Source: Rhodococcus sp. 14-1411-2a (GTDB taxonomy: Bacteria > Actinomycetota > Actinomycetes > Mycobacteriales > Mycobacteriaceae). From it: a stretch of 64,000 nucleotides of DNA. Positions 52,721 to 63,985 of the stretch are shown here, piece by piece. The position numbers and the translations under genes are program-made. Positions within the stretch are counted from its first letter, which is position 1. Every line of letters starts with the position of its first letter. The notes under the pieces were generated by a model that was not told the origin of the DNA, searched no databases, and worked only from the letters and a program-made list of their open reading frames with translations. The stretch lies in contig NZ_NPGA01000014.1 of NCBI RefSeq assembly GCF_002259485.1, positions 62,001-126,000 on the forward strand, given 5' to 3'.

Positions 52721-53382
52721 TGCCGGCCGACGTCGACGAGCTACGGCAGTCCGTCGCAACGACCGCCCGGCACCTGGGCCGACGGGGCCTGGTGCTCGGC
52801 ACCGCAGGCAATGTCAGTGCACGCGCGGGTGATGTGGTGGCGGTGACGGCGACCGGGCTGGTGTTGGCGGACGCGACGATCGAGGACATCACGGTTGTCG
52901 GTATGGACGCCGTCGTGCGCGCCGGTGCATGCGAACCGACCTCGGAACTGGGCTTGCACCTGGGCATCTACGCGTCGTCCGAGGTTCGGGCTGTGGTGCA
53001 TGCGCACTCTTCTGCGGCCGTTGCTCTTTCGCTCGTCGCGAACGAACTGCAGCCCGTGCACTACGCGCAACTCGCCCTGGGTGGGACCGTCCCGGTGGTG
53101 CCGTTCGCGCCGTTCGGTACGGCCGAGCTCGCCGACGCGGTGGTGGCGGCGATGCGTTCGAGGTCGGCGGTGATCATGGCCCATCACGGATCGGTGGCCA
53201 CCGGTCACGATCTCGGGGCGGCGCTGTCGAACATCGAGCTGCTCGAATGGCTCTGCGGGGTCTATCTTTCCGCTGCGTCGGTGGCGACCCCACGCACCCT
53301 CGACGACGCGCAGCTGGCGGCGACCCTCGACGAGGTGGTGCGCCGTGCATACGGGACAGCAGCACCCGTGCGAAGAGACTGA
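52720..53382 (+). CDS. Class II aldolase (fuculose-phosphate aldolase family)
   Basis: A 220-residue zinc aldolase of the AraD/FucA family. LGTAGNVSAR is the phosphate-binding start, SELGLHLGIY contains the catalytic acid/base Glu, VVHAHSSAAV gives two zinc histidines, and MAHHGSVATG the third. It retro-aldol-cleaves a phosphorylated sugar, typically to DHAP plus an aldehyde such as lactaldehyde or glycolaldehyde. The ATG uses the A of the preceding TGA (TGATG), a tight coupling with the kinase. No isomerase gene is present between kinase and aldolase. Confidence 0.88.
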   Translation: MPADVDELRQSVATTARHLGRRGLVLGTAGNVSARAGDVVAVTATGLVLADATIEDITVVGMDAVVRAGACEPTSELGLHLGIYASSEVRAVVHAHSSAAVALSLVANELQPVHYAQLALGGTVPVVPFAPFGTAELADAVVAAMRSRSAVIMAHHGSVATGHDLGAALSNIELLEWLCGVYLSAASVATPRTLDDAQLAATLDEVVRRAYGTAAPVRRD

Positions 53383-53385
53383 CCG

Positions 53386-54585
53386 ATGACCACCCGGGTG
53401 CGCCCGCTCTGGATTGTCGTGTTCTCCGTGGCGTGGCTGGGCTATTGGATGGCCAATCTGGTTCCACTGCAGCTGCTTCTACCCGAGCGATTGCAGGAGA
53501 TCGATCCGCAGTCGAAGGTGTTCGACTTCGCCGTGATCAACGCGGTCTCCGCCGTGGTGCTCCTGATCGGTCTGCCTGTGTGCGGATCGCTGTGCGATCG
53601 TACGCGCAGCAGGTTGGGGCGGCGGCGCGTGTGGTTCGGCGGCGGTGTCCTGTTCTTCGCCGGTGCGTTGGTGGTCACGGGTATGCAAAGTACCGTCCTC
53701 GGAATCGGGACGGCATGGTCGGTGGCGATGCTCGGATTGAGTGCTGCCACAGCAGGGTTGACGGCCGTGGTGGCCGACCGCGTGCCGGACGAGCAGCGCG
53801 GAACGGTGTCGAGCGCGATCTATGCGCCGCAGGCACTGGGCGTGGTGGCGGGCCTGGCGCTGGTGTCCACGCTTGCTCTGTCGGTGTTGGGCGGGTACCT
53901 CGCCGTGGCGCTCGCCCTGGTGATCTGCTCGGTGCCGTTTCTGCTGACGTATCGCGAAACCGGTGCACCGACAGCGCTGTTGAGTCTGCGCAGCATCGTT
54001 GCCTCACTTCTCGATTCGTTGCGTCACCGCGACTTCGCGTGGGCCTTCGGGGGTCGAATCCTGGTCAACGTGGCCAACTCGCTCGGCACCTGCTATCTGC
54101 TGTTCTTCCTGACCGACGGTCTTCGAGTCGCCGATCCGACGGGATCGCTGCTCGAGGTGACCGTCGTCTACCTGATCGCCTGTGTGGTGTGTACGTTCAC
54201 CTTCGGGCCGTTGTCGGACCGGATGCGTCGCCGAAAGATCTTCGTGGCGGTTGCGGCATCGATGCAGGCCGTCGCAGGCTTCGTCCTGGCGATACATCCC
54301 ACGATGGATGCGACGTTCGTCTCGGCGGCGTTGCTGGGCGGCGGATTTGGCGCGTACATGGCCGTCGATCAGGCGCTGGTGACCGGGGTCCTTCCGTCCG
54401 CCGACAGTCGGGCGACCGATCTCGGCGTGATGAACATCGGGGCGATCGTTCCACCTGCCCTGGCTCCGCTGCTCGCGAGTGTGTTCCTCTCCACCGTCGG
54501 TGGATACCCGGCACTGTTCGCGGCGGTGGGGATACTGGCCGCACTCGGGGCAGCGGTGACCTGGCAGGTGAAATCGGTGCGCTGA
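53386..54585 (+). CDS. MFS transporter of the kinase/aldolase operon
   Basis: A 399-residue, 12-helix carrier. After helix 2, LCDRTRSRLGRRRVWF is the motif A loop as in the glycoside-pentoside-hexuronide and sugar efflux/uptake branches. The mirror loop in the second half is LSDRMRRRKIF. With its place behind kinase and aldolase it most likely imports the substrate of the operon. ATG at 53386 lies 3 nt after the aldolase stop. It meets the leftward aldehyde dehydrogenase gene 4 nt away. Confidence 0.85.
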   Translation: MTTRVRPLWIVVFSVAWLGYWMANLVPLQLLLPERLQEIDPQSKVFDFAVINAVSAVVLLIGLPVCGSLCDRTRSRLGRRRVWFGGGVLFFAGALVVTGMQSTVLGIGTAWSVAMLGLSAATAGLTAVVADRVPDEQRGTVSSAIYAPQALGVVAGLALVSTLALSVLGGYLAVALALVICSVPFLLTYRETGAPTALLSLRSIVASLLDSLRHRDFAWAFGGRILVNVANSLGTCYLLFFLTDGLRVADPTGSLLEVTVVYLIACVVCTFTFGPLSDRMRRRKIFVAVAASMQAVAGFVLAIHPTMDATFVSAALLGGGFGAYMAVDQALVTGVLPSADSRATDLGVMNIGAIVPPALAPLLASVFLSTVGGYPALFAAVGILAALGAAVTWQVKSVR

Positions 54586-54589
54586 TCTC

Positions 54590-56076
54590 TCAGCGGCGGT
54601 GACGCAGGCCCAGCACACGGTCGATCAGCGGCATGACCCACCGTCGGCGTCGCAGGGTCACCAACTCGAATCCGGGGATATCGAACAGCTTCGTGACACG
54701 GCTGTGCGTGCGGCAGAACTCGGCGAACCCTTCGTCGCCGTGTACCCGGCCGAAGCCGCTGGCACCGACGCCGCCCATCGGAACCGATCCCATTCCGGCG
54801 AACGCGATCACCGAGTTGACGGTGACCTGACCGCACACCAGCTGCTCCGCAATCTCTTTGCCGTGCGAGCGGGAGAACACCGATGCGCCGAGGGCGTACC
54901 GATGATCGTTGCTCAGCTCGATCGCCTCCTCGATGCTGTCGACCGCACGGACGGTGACCGTGGGGCCGAACGTTTCCTCGCGAACGGCCGAGCAGCTCTC
55001 GGGCGTGTCCACCAACACGGTGGGTCCGACGAATCGGTCGCCGATCGACGACAGTCCGCCGATCAGTGCTCGTCCACCGGCCGCCTCGGCGTCGGCGAGG
55101 TGGCGTCGGACGATGTCGATCTGGCTGGGCATCGTCATCGGTCCGTAGGTGGCCGACGCATTGCCACCGGGCGCGATGGCACGGGCGTGCTGCACGAGGG
55201 CCCCGGTGAATTGGGCTGCGACACTGCGCTCGACGTAGACCCGCTCGACTCCGACGCACGTCTGGCCGCCGTTGGTGAATGCACCCCACGCCACCGCCTC
55301 GGCAGCCGCTGCGATATCGGCGTCGGCCGCAACGATCACCGGATCCTTACCGCCGCATTCGAGAACCACCGGGGTGAGCGTCTCGGCGCAGGTGGCCATG
55401 ATCTTCGATCCGGTTCTCGTCGAGCCCGTGAACGCGATCTTGTCCACACCCGAGCGGCATAGTGCGGCACCGGTGTCGCCGTATCCGGTCACCAGAGACA
55501 GAATGCCCAGTGGCAGAGCCGGATTGGCCTCGTGGAAGGCGCGGACGTAGCGAGCCGCCACCGCGGGGGTGTACTCGCTGGGCTTGAACACCACGCAATT
55601 GCCTGCCGCCAGAGCCGAACCGATCGCACTGTTGGGTGCATAGAGCGGGTAGTTCCACGGGCCGATGACGCCCACGACGCCGAGAGCGACCTTGTCCACG
55701 TGTGCGGAGTAGTTCGCGAGCAGCACGCCGGGGTTCACCCTGCGTGATCGCATGAGCCGCGGTGCCTGCTTCTCCGCCCACGCGATGTGTTCGAGGGTCA
55801 GGACGATCTCCAGTAGCGCATCGTCGGCCGGTTTGCCGTTCTCGCGGTGGATCAGATCGATGAATTCGGCGCGGTGACTCCAAATTTCGTGTCGCCAGGC
55901 CCGCAGGTGCCGGGCGCGAGTGCGCGGCGGTAGTGCCGCCCAGGTGCGCTGCGCCCTCCGCGCGAGGCCGACCGTTCGCGCGACGGACTCCGCCGAATCG
56001 ACGGTGAACGAGGCGATCGGACCGTCGTCGATGGACGAGATCGAATCGAAGGTGGCTCGCGTACGGACCTGGCTGG

Positions 56077-56080
<4 letters not shown>
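54590..56080 (-). CDS. Aldehyde dehydrogenase (NAD(P)+)
   Basis: A 496-residue aldehyde dehydrogenase with GVVGVIGPWNYPLYAP, FKPSEYTP, catalytic Glu in VVLECGGKD and nucleophile Cys in GGQTCVGVERV. The C-terminal GFGRVHGDEGFAEF plus a basic, hydrophobic tail (RRRRWVMPLIDRVLGL) resembles membrane-associated fatty aldehyde dehydrogenases. GTG at 56080 overlaps the acyl-CoA synthetase stop (GTGA). With that partner it would turn long-chain aldehydes into acids and then acyl-CoAs; it could also serve the convergent amine-oxidase operon. Confidence 0.9.
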
Positions 56081-57624
<1,544 letters not shown>

Positions 57625-57687
57625 GGCGAGTCCCTTGTGCGAGTGGGGGCGAGGGTGCCCGAGGTGAGTACCGCCACAGTTCCACCT

Positions 57688-57706
57688 TGTTGGCGCAGTG
57701 TCAATA
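57688..57706. promoter_or_regulatory. Operator-like repeat upstream of the acyl-CoA synthetase
   Basis: TGTTGGCGCAGTGTCAATA lies 64-82 nt before the ATG. It equals the fadE promoter palindrome (63061-63079) at 16 of 19 bases, including TTGGCGC and the CAATA end. It is likely a site for the TetR protein encoded at 57758-58387. Confidence 0.7.
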
Positions 57707-57757
57707 GTGGATACAGGCGGTTACCGCTCGCAAGGACCGCCGAAATGGATTGTCCGG

Positions 57758-58387
57758 CTAACGGTCTCGGGCGTCGTCCAGGGAGCGCGCCGTGCCGAGG
57801 ACGGTGACGAGCACGTCGGTCAACAGAATCTCGACTTGCTCGCGCGTCAGTGTGCCGCGCACCAACCATTCGCGGCCCGCGGCCTTGACCATGCCGCCGA
57901 ACGCGCGCACGGCCGAGGTAGCGATTCGACGGTCACCGCCCCTGCCCTCGAATGCTGTTGCGTCCAAGACGCGTTCGGCGGCCAGGTCATCGGCCTCGTC
58001 CAGAATCTGAGCAACCTGCTCGTCGACACCCGAGCCGCTCGCCACCGACACCCAGGCCGTACCGTGCGTCTCGATGACGCCGACCAGCCAGTGGACGCTG
58101 CCCCGGGCCCGGTCCTCGAGCGAGCCCGTCGGCAGGTGCACGTCCTCGATCGGCGGCACGGTGACCAGGAAGCGAACACACTCCAGGTACAGGTCGCGTT
58201 TGCTTCCGATGTAGTGGTGGATGAGCCCGCGTGCGACGCCGGCCGAGGCAGCGACGTCCGACATCGAGACCTCGGCATAAGGCTTGTCGCCGAACAGTCG
58301 AACGGCGGCGGCCAGAATCTGCGTCCGTCGCTCGTCCGGTTCCAGTCGATTCCACTTGGGTGTACTTGCAGCCGGCATGGTTGTCAT
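57758..58387 (-). CDS. TetR-family regulator of fatty-acid genes
   Basis: A 209-residue TetR protein. The DNA-binding part is at about residues 14-62 (VSMSDVAASAGVARGLIHHYIGSKRD without gaps, recognition helix GVARGLIHHY). The remainder is a helical ligand domain. ATG at 58387 (an alternative is 58378). It is the last gene of the fadE-fadA-fadB operon (28 nt behind fadB) and lies 133 bp from the acyl-CoA synthetase start. It probably binds the repeated palindrome at both promoters and responds to acyl-CoA. Confidence 0.86.
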   Translation of the reverse strand: MTTMPAASTPKWNRLEPDERRTQILAAAVRLFGDKPYAEVSMSDVAASAGVARGLIHHYIGSKRDLYLECVRFLVTVPPIEDVHLPTGSLEDRARGSVHWLVGVIETHGTAWVSVASGSGVDEQVAQILDEADDLAAERVLDATAFEGRGGDRRIATSAVRAFGGMVKAAGREWLVRGTLTREQVEILLTDVLVTVLGTARSLDDARDR

Positions 58388-58415
58388 GATTGCACCGAAC
58401 CGACGTCGTGAGGCG

Positions 58416-60587
58416 TCAGAGGTACCGCTCGGTGCGTGAGCGCAGTGATGTCGGCACGACGAACCGATCGCCGTACCGTGCCCGCAGGTGGTCGGCCCGC
58501 TCGACGAATCCCGGAAGGCCGCCGTCGAACTGATTGACGAACTGCAGCACGCCACCGGTCCACGCGGGGTAGCCGATGCCGAGGATGGAGCCGATGTTCG
58601 CATCCGCAACGGTCCGCAGAACACCCTCGTCCAGGCATGCGATCGAGTCGAGCGACTGCGCGACCAGCATGCGATCCATCATGTCCTCGAACGGAATTCC
58701 GTGATCGGGACGGTGACAGTGCTCCACCAGGCCCGGCCACAATCGGGCCTTGGTGCCGTCCTCGGTGTACTCGTAGAAGCCACGTCCGGCCTTGCGCCCG
58801 GGGCGATCGAATTCGTCGATCAGTCGATCGACCAGTGCGTAGGACTTCGAGACGATCCACGGTCGACCGTCGGCGCGGGCGGCCTGCGCCATACCCTCGC
58901 GGATGTGCCGAGACAGGGTCAACGAAATTTCGTCCATCAGAGCCAGCGCTCCGGACGGGTAGCCGGCCTGGAGGGCGGCCTGCTCGACGGTGGCCGGGTG
59001 CACGCCCTCGGCGACCAACGAGATCGCCTCGTCCACGAACCGGCCGATGACGCGGGTGGTGAAGAAGCCGTGACTGTCTCCGACGACGATCGGAGTCTTA
59101 CCGATCAGCCGAACGAAGTCGAACGCGCGGGCGAGCGCGGAGTCGCTGGTGTGATCTCCCACAACGATTTCCACCAACGGCATCTTGTCCACCGGGGAGA
59201 AGAAGTGCGTGCCGATGAAGTCCGCGGTGCGCGAGACTCCCGTCGACAGCTCGGTGATGGGCAGCGTCGAGGTGTTCGAGCACAGCAGTGCGTCGGCGGT
59301 CAGGTACTTGTCGACAGCCTCGAAAGCACCCTGCTTGACGGCGGGATCCTCGAACACGGCCTCGACGACCAGATCGCACCCCTCGGCATCGGCCGCGTCG
59401 GAACTGGGCGTGATGAGCGCGAGCACCGCATCGGCGTCGGCCTGGGTCTTGCGTCCCTTCGCGACGGCCTTGCCGAGAATCGAACGCGCGTAATCCTTAC
59501 CGCGTTCGGCGGACTCCATCGAGACATCGCGCAGCACAACGGGAACCCCGGCCGAGGCGACGACGTAGGCGATGGCTGCACCCATCATTCCCGCACCGAT
59601 CACCAGCACCTTCTCGGGTACCCGGTGCGGTTCGGCGCTCGGACGAGAGCCACCCTTGTTGATCGATCCGAGATCGAAGAACATCGATTGGATCAGATTG
59701 CCCGAGACCGCTCCGCAGGCGAGCGAGGTGCAATGCCGGGTTTCCACCAGCGAGGCCGACTCGAAGTCGAATACCGACCCTTCCACGGCCGCAGCAAGCA
59801 CCGCGATCGGAGCGGGCATCGGGGCACCCTTGACCTGCTTGCGCACCGTCGCCGCGAAAGCAGGCAGCTGCGCAGCCAGTGCGGGTGAGGCTGCGGTGCC
59901 GCCGGGAATCGTGAATCCTTTCCTGTCCCAGGGCTGTGACGCGTCGGGATTGGCGAGAATCCAGGCACGTGCGTTCGCCATCATCTGCTCGTGGGTGTCG
60001 ACGACCTCGTCGATCAGTCCGAGCTCGAGGGCCTGCGCCGGCCGGTACCGCTGGCCCTGGCCCACCACCTGTGTCAGAGCCTTGACGATGCCGAACATCC
60101 GAACCGTTCGGGTGACGCCGCCGGCCCCGGGGAGGAGCCCGAGAGTGACCTCGGGAAGTCCGAAGCGAGCTCTGCTGTTGTTCAGCGCAATTCGATGATG
60201 GCACGCCAGCGCGATCTCGAAACCGCCGCCGAGTGCGGTGCCGCCGAGCGCAGCCACGACCGGTTTGCCCAGCTTTTCGAGGCGACGAAATTTGTCCTTG
60301 GTGAAATCGAGGGCGTCGGCGATCGCCGCGTGGTCCGACGGACCGGCGTCGCGCAGCAATTCCAGATCGCCACCGGAGAAGAACGAATCCTTGCCCGAGG
60401 TGACGATGATCCCGTCGAATGCGTCGACGTTGGTCTCGAGCCAGTCGACCGTCTGCTCGAGCGATTCTCCGAACGCGGCGTTCATCGTGTTGGTGGACTG
60501 CGTAGGGTCGTCCATCGTCAGCACGAGTACGCGGTCGGTGCCGATCTCGCCGGTGATCGTGGGGGTCCGCAGAGTTGCTGTGGTCAT
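58416..60587 (-). CDS. fadB: Trifunctional-type fatty-acid oxidation protein FadB
   Basis: A 723-residue fusion. The N-terminal enoyl-CoA hydratase domain has ALGGTALGGGFEIALAC and GLLPGAGGVTRTVR. The 3-hydroxyacyl-CoA dehydrogenase domains have NAD loop VIGAGMMGAAIA, SNTSTLPITELS, GTHFFSPVDKMPLVEIV and a C-terminal GRGFYEY. It hydrates enoyl-CoA and oxidises the hydroxyacyl-CoA in beta-oxidation. The length equals M. tuberculosis FadB (Rv0860, about 720), and the neighbouring fadA completes the complex. ATG at 60587 with GAGG 6 nt upstream; 35 nt behind fadA. Confidence 0.94.
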   Translation of the reverse strand: MTTATLRTPTITGEIGTDRVLVLTMDDPTQSTNTMNAAFGESLEQTVDWLETNVDAFDGIIVTSGKDSFFSGGDLELLRDAGPSDHAAIADALDFTKDKFRRLEKLGKPVVAALGGTALGGGFEIALACHHRIALNNSRARFGLPEVTLGLLPGAGGVTRTVRMFGIVKALTQVVGQGQRYRPAQALELGLIDEVVDTHEQMMANARAWILANPDASQPWDRKGFTIPGGTAASPALAAQLPAFAATVRKQVKGAPMPAPIAVLAAAVEGSVFDFESASLVETRHCTSLACGAVSGNLIQSMFFDLGSINKGGSRPSAEPHRVPEKVLVIGAGMMGAAIAYVVASAGVPVVLRDVSMESAERGKDYARSILGKAVAKGRKTQADADAVLALITPSSDAADAEGCDLVVEAVFEDPAVKQGAFEAVDKYLTADALLCSNTSTLPITELSTGVSRTADFIGTHFFSPVDKMPLVEIVVGDHTSDSALARAFDFVRLIGKTPIVVGDSHGFFTTRVIGRFVDEAISLVAEGVHPATVEQAALQAGYPSGALALMDEISLTLSRHIREGMAQAARADGRPWIVSKSYALVDRLIDEFDRPGRKAGRGFYEYTEDGTKARLWPGLVEHCHRPDHGIPFEDMMDRMLVAQSLDSIACLDEGVLRTVADANIGSILGIGYPAWTGGVLQFVNQFDGGLPGFVERADHLRARYGDRFVVPTSLRSRTERYL

Positions 60588-60622
60588 CGAGGTCCTCGGG
60601 TCGTTGTTCTCTCGCGTGATGG

Positions 60623-61831
60623 TCACAGGCGCTCGATGATGGTGGCGACGCCCATTCCGGCACCGATGCAGAGCGTGATCAGTGCGTAGCGCTCGCCCCG
60701 GCGCTCGAGCTCGTCGAGGGCCATTCCGGTGAGCATCGCGCCCGTTGCGCCCAGTGGGTGGCCCATCGCGATCGCGCCACCGTTGACGTTGATGCGCTCG
60801 TGGTCGATGTCCAGCTTCTTCGCGTAATTGAGTACCACCGAAGCGAATGCCTCGTTGACCTCGAACACCGCGATGTCGTCGAGAGTGAGCCCCGCCGCAG
60901 CCAGTACCTTGTGCGTGGCCGGAACCGGGCCGGTGAGCATCAGCGTCGGGTCCGATCCGGCGACGACCCCGGCCACGACGCGTCCACGCGGGGTCAATCC
61001 GCCTGCGCGCCCGGCTTCTTCGGAGCCGATCAGCACCATCGCGGTGCCGTCGACGATGCCGGAGGAGTTCCCGGCGTGGTGGACGTGATCGATGCGCTCG
61101 ACCTCGGTGTACTTCTGCATCGCGACGGCGTCGAACCCGGCGAGCTCGCCCATCTGGGCGAACGACGGTGTCAGGGCAGCGAGATCGGCCGTGGTGGTCT
61201 CGGGTCGCATGATCTCGTCGTGATCGAGCATCAGCCGTCCGTTCGCGTCGAACACCGGGATGACCGACTTCTCGAAGTGGCCCATCGACCAGGCATGCGC
61301 CGCACGCTGCTGGCTGCGCACCGCGAAGGCGTCGACCTCGTCGCGGTCGAACCCCTCGATCGTCGCGATGAGGTCTGCATTGACTCCCTGCGGTACGAAG
61401 TAGCTGCCGTAGTTGGTCAGCGGGTCGCACGGCCAGGCGCCGCCGTCCGCGCCGAGCGGCACCCGAGACATCGATTCGACGCCGCCTGCGACGATGAGCT
61501 GATCCCAACCGGACCGAACACGTTGCGCCGCAGTGTTGACGGCCTCCAGACCCGATCCGCAGAAGCGGTTGAGCTGAACGCCGGCAACGCTGTCCGGCAG
61601 GCCGGCAACCATCGCGACGGTTCGGGCGATATCGCAGCCCTGATCGCCGATGGGGGTGACGACACCGAGCACGACGTCGTCGATCAGGGCCGGATCGAGC
61701 TGCGAGTGTCGAGAGAGCAACGTGGACAACGTGTTCGCTGCCAGATCGACCGGTTTGACGGTGTGCAGTGAGCCGGAGCTCTTGCCGCGGCCACGTGGGC
61801 TGCGAACCGCGTCGTAGAGGAATGCCTCCAT
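60623..61831 (-). CDS. fadA: Acetyl-CoA acyltransferase (thiolase) FadA
   Basis: A 402-residue thiolase that releases acetyl-CoA in the last step of beta-oxidation. Catalytic Cys is in [13 protein letters not shown], and HEAFA-type [22 protein letters not shown] (His) and CIGAGMG (second Cys) are all intact. It is the partner of FadB, same order as Rv0859-Rv0860. ATG at 61831 has AAAGG 6 nt upstream. It lies 35 nt behind fadE. Confidence 0.94.
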   Translation of the reverse strand: MEAFLYDAVRSPRGRGKSSGSLHTVKPVDLAANTLSTLLSRHSQLDPALIDDVVLGVVTPIGDQGCDIARTVAMVAGLPDSVAGVQLNRFCGSGLEAVNTAAQRVRSGWDQLIVAGGVESMSRVPLGADGGAWPCDPLTNYGSYFVPQGVNADLIATIEGFDRDEVDAFAVRSQQRAAHAWSMGHFEKSVIPVFDANGRLMLDHDEIMRPETTTADLAALTPSFAQMGELAGFDAVAMQKYTEVERIDHVHHAGNSSGIVDGTAMVLIGSEEAGRAGGLTPRGRVVAGVVAGSDPTLMLTGPVPATHKVLAAAGLTLDDIAVFEVNEAFASVVLNYAKKLDIDHERINVNGGAIAMGHPLGATGAMLTGMALDELERRGERYALITLCIGAGMGVATIIERL

Positions 61832-61866
61832 GGGGTGCCTTTCTGGGGCAACAAGATTGCCGAGTT

Positions 61867-63027
61867 CTACAGGGAACGGGAGATGAGGTCTTTCATGACT
61901 TCGTTGGCACCGGCGTAGATGCGCGCGATGCGGCCGTCGACGAACATGCGAGCTATGGGGTATTCCTCCATGTAGCCGTACCCACCGAAGAGTTGCAGGC
62001 AGCGGTCGACCACCTCGAACTGTCGGTCGGTGGTCCAGTACTTGACCATCGCTGCAGTGGTGACGTCGAGGCTGCCCGAGATGTGCTGTGCCATCGCGTC
62101 GTCGACGAAGGTACGCACGACGCGGCCGATGGTGGCGCATTCGGCGATCTCGAACTTGGTGTTCTGCAGATCGAACAATGTCTTGCCGAACGCGTTGCGC
62201 GACTTGGTGTATTCGACGGTCTGCGCGACGGCGGCATCGATCATCGCGGCGGCGGCGACGCCGCAGATGAGGCGTTCCTGGGGGAGTTGCTGCATCAATT
62301 GCGCGAAGCCGCGGCCTTCTGTTTCGCCCAGGAGATTTGCGGCGGGGACGCGAAGCCCGTCGAAGGTGAGTTCGGCTGTGTCCTGGCCCTTCTGGCCGAT
62401 CTTGTGCAGCACGCGTCCGCGATGGAAACCCTCGGTGTCGTCGGAAACCTCGGCGACGAGCAGTGACAGTCCACGGGCTCCCGCGGACGGATCGGTCTTG
62501 GCGGCGATGATGATCAGATCGCAGTGAGCTCCGTTGGAGATGAACGTCTTTCCGCCGGTCAACACATAGTCGTCGCCGTCACGCACTGCGCGGGTGGTGA
62601 TGCCCTGCAGGTCCGAGCCGGTGCCCGGTTCGGTCATGGCGATGGCACCGATCCACTCGCCCGAGCACAGCTTCGGCAGCCACTGCTGCTTCTTGTCCTC
62701 GGAGGCGTAGGCCAGGATGTAGTGCGGAACGATGCCGCTGTGCACACCGAGCTGCATGGACGAGTCGCCGGAGCGCACCTGCTCGGAGAACAGCACCGCC
62801 TCGTGGCGGAAGTCGCCCCCGCCTCCGCCGTACTGCTCGGGTACCGACATGCCGAGCAGTCCGAGACTGCCTGCGGTGCGGTAGACCTCGCGGCTGGGGC
62901 GTCCGGCAGCCGCGAACTCCTCGCGGTGGGGCGCGACTTCCTTCTCGAAGAATCCTCGGGCGAGCTGTCGCACGTCGGCGAGCTCGGTGGTGAGGTCGCC
63001 GGGGGTGCGGTCTGCGAGTGCAGTCAT
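61867..63027 (-). CDS. Acyl-CoA dehydrogenase (FadE, long-chain type)
   Basis: A 386-residue FAD acyl-CoA dehydrogenase with [15 protein letters not shown] [22 protein letters not shown] and a C-terminal [13 protein letters not shown]. The C-terminal short-chain catalytic Glu position is Ala here. PQERLICG on helix G holds the Glu used instead by long-chain and isovaleryl enzymes. It makes enoyl-CoA for FadB. ATG at 63027 opens the operon fadE-fadA-fadB-tetR, whose promoter carries the 63060-63080 palindrome. Confidence 0.9.
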   Translation of the reverse strand: MTALADRTPGDLTTELADVRQLARGFFEKEVAPHREEFAAAGRPSREVYRTAGSLGLLGMSVPEQYGGGGGDFRHEAVLFSEQVRSGDSSMQLGVHSGIVPHYILAYASEDKKQQWLPKLCSGEWIGAIAMTEPGTGSDLQGITTRAVRDGDDYVLTGGKTFISNGAHCDLIIIAAKTDPSAGARGLSLLVAEVSDDTEGFHRGRVLHKIGQKGQDTAELTFDGLRVPAANLLGETEGRGFAQLMQQLPQERLICGVAAAAMIDAAVAQTVEYTKSRNAFGKTLFDLQNTKFEIAECATIGRVVRTFVDDAMAQHISGSLDVTTAAMVKYWTTDRQFEVVDRCLQLFGGYGYMEEYPIARMFVDGRIARIYAGANEVMKDLISRSL

Positions 63028-63059
63028 GGTGGGTCCTTGGCTCGAAGCGCATCTGTGGT

Positions 63060-63080
63060 TTATTGGCGCTGTGCCAATAA
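63060..63080. promoter_or_regulatory. Palindromic operator before the fadE operon
   Basis: TTATTGGC-GCTGT-GCCAATAA is a perfect 8-bp-arm inverted repeat, 33-53 nt upstream of the fadE start. A near copy lies before the acyl-CoA synthetase gene (57688-57706). It is the probable site of the TetR protein encoded in this operon. Confidence 0.78.
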
Positions 63081-63144
63081 TGATGGCGCGGGGTTGCCGC
63101 GGATGTCAACCACAGGGTGCTGGCGGGGGACCGCTTCCGGAGCT

Positions 63145-63843
63145 CTAGCTGTCGACCGAACGCAGCAGTGCCACGTCCGAGACGAGTCGGATGTGGTCGG
63201 CCATGGCCCGTCCTGCCTCGGCCGGATCCTGATTGCGCACGGCCTCGGCGATGCGGCGGTGATGCTCGAGCGAGGCCTGGGGGCGGTCGGACTGCGACAG
63301 CGATTCGATGCGGGTCTCGCGAATGAGGCCGGCGATTTCCCCCATGAGCCGGGCGAGCAGCGGTGAGTGTGCCGCCTCGGTGATGGCGTGATGGAACAAC
63401 TCGTCGCCGGAGTCTCCTCGATCGCCGTCGGTGATCTCGGTGGCCATGACGGACACGGCGTGGTCGATCGCGGCCATCTCGGCGTCGCTGCGACGCGTGG
63501 CAGCGAGTTCGGCGAGCTTGACCTCGAGTGCCTCGCGGGCCTCGATCACCTCGGGGAGCCGGTCTGCGTGCTCGCGTAGAGCACGAATTGCCATGTCTCC
63601 CACAGGCCGTCGTACGAGCACTGCGCCGTCGCCGTGTCGGACCGACAGGATGCCCTGTACTTCGAGGGCGACGAGGGCCTGGCTCAGGGATGCTCGACTG
63701 ACCCCGAGGTGTCCGGCCAGTTCGCGCTCGGGCGGAAGTCGATCGCCGGGGTTCATCTCGCGGTCGGCGATGTGCTTGCACAGCTGTTCGACGATGACCT
63801 CGTACAGCCGTGGTCGGGTCACGGGGCGAATTTGCTCAGCCAC
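63145..63843 (-). CDS. GntR-family regulator, FCD (FadR-like) type
   Basis: A 232-residue regulator with an N-terminal winged helix (LPPERELAGHLGVSRASLSQ, about residues 35-55) and a C-terminal FCD helical domain. The FCD domain has metal-type His/Asp residues (DELFHHAITEAAHSP, LEHHRRIAEAV). FCD proteins sense small organic acids or acyl compounds. GTG at 63843. It faces rightward genes outside the window across a region with three inverted repeats. Confidence 0.9.
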   Translation of the reverse strand: MAEQIRPVTRPRLYEVIVEQLCKHIADREMNPGDRLPPERELAGHLGVSRASLSQALVALEVQGILSVRHGDGAVLVRRPVGDMAIRALREHADRLPEVIEAREALEVKLAELAATRRSDAEMAAIDHAVSVMATEITDGDRGDSGDELFHHAITEAAHSPLLARLMGEIAGLIRETRIESLSQSDRPQASLEHHRRIAEAVRNQDPAEAGRAMADHIRLVSDVALLRSVDS

Positions 63844-63924
63844 TGTGTCACTCGCTCTCTGTTCCTCTGGACCTCCACCCTAGTCGCCGCCATGCGCGTA
63901 ACGGCGGACACATCGGGGGTTGAC

Positions 63925-63985
63925 AAGTGATCCACTTCACTGGTTGAGTCCCTATTGACTCAGTGGCCAGTCCAATTAGCCACTG
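63925..63985. promoter_or_regulatory. Three inverted repeats upstream of the GntR gene
   Basis: AAGTG-ATC-CACTT (63925-63937), TGAGTC-CCTATT-GACTCA (63945-63962) and CAGTGGC-N11-GCCACTG (63961-63985) follow one another. A TTGACA box (63920-63925) starts the series and could be a -35 element for a rightward gene beyond the window. They are candidate operators for the GntR regulator and perhaps a second factor. Confidence 0.55.
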
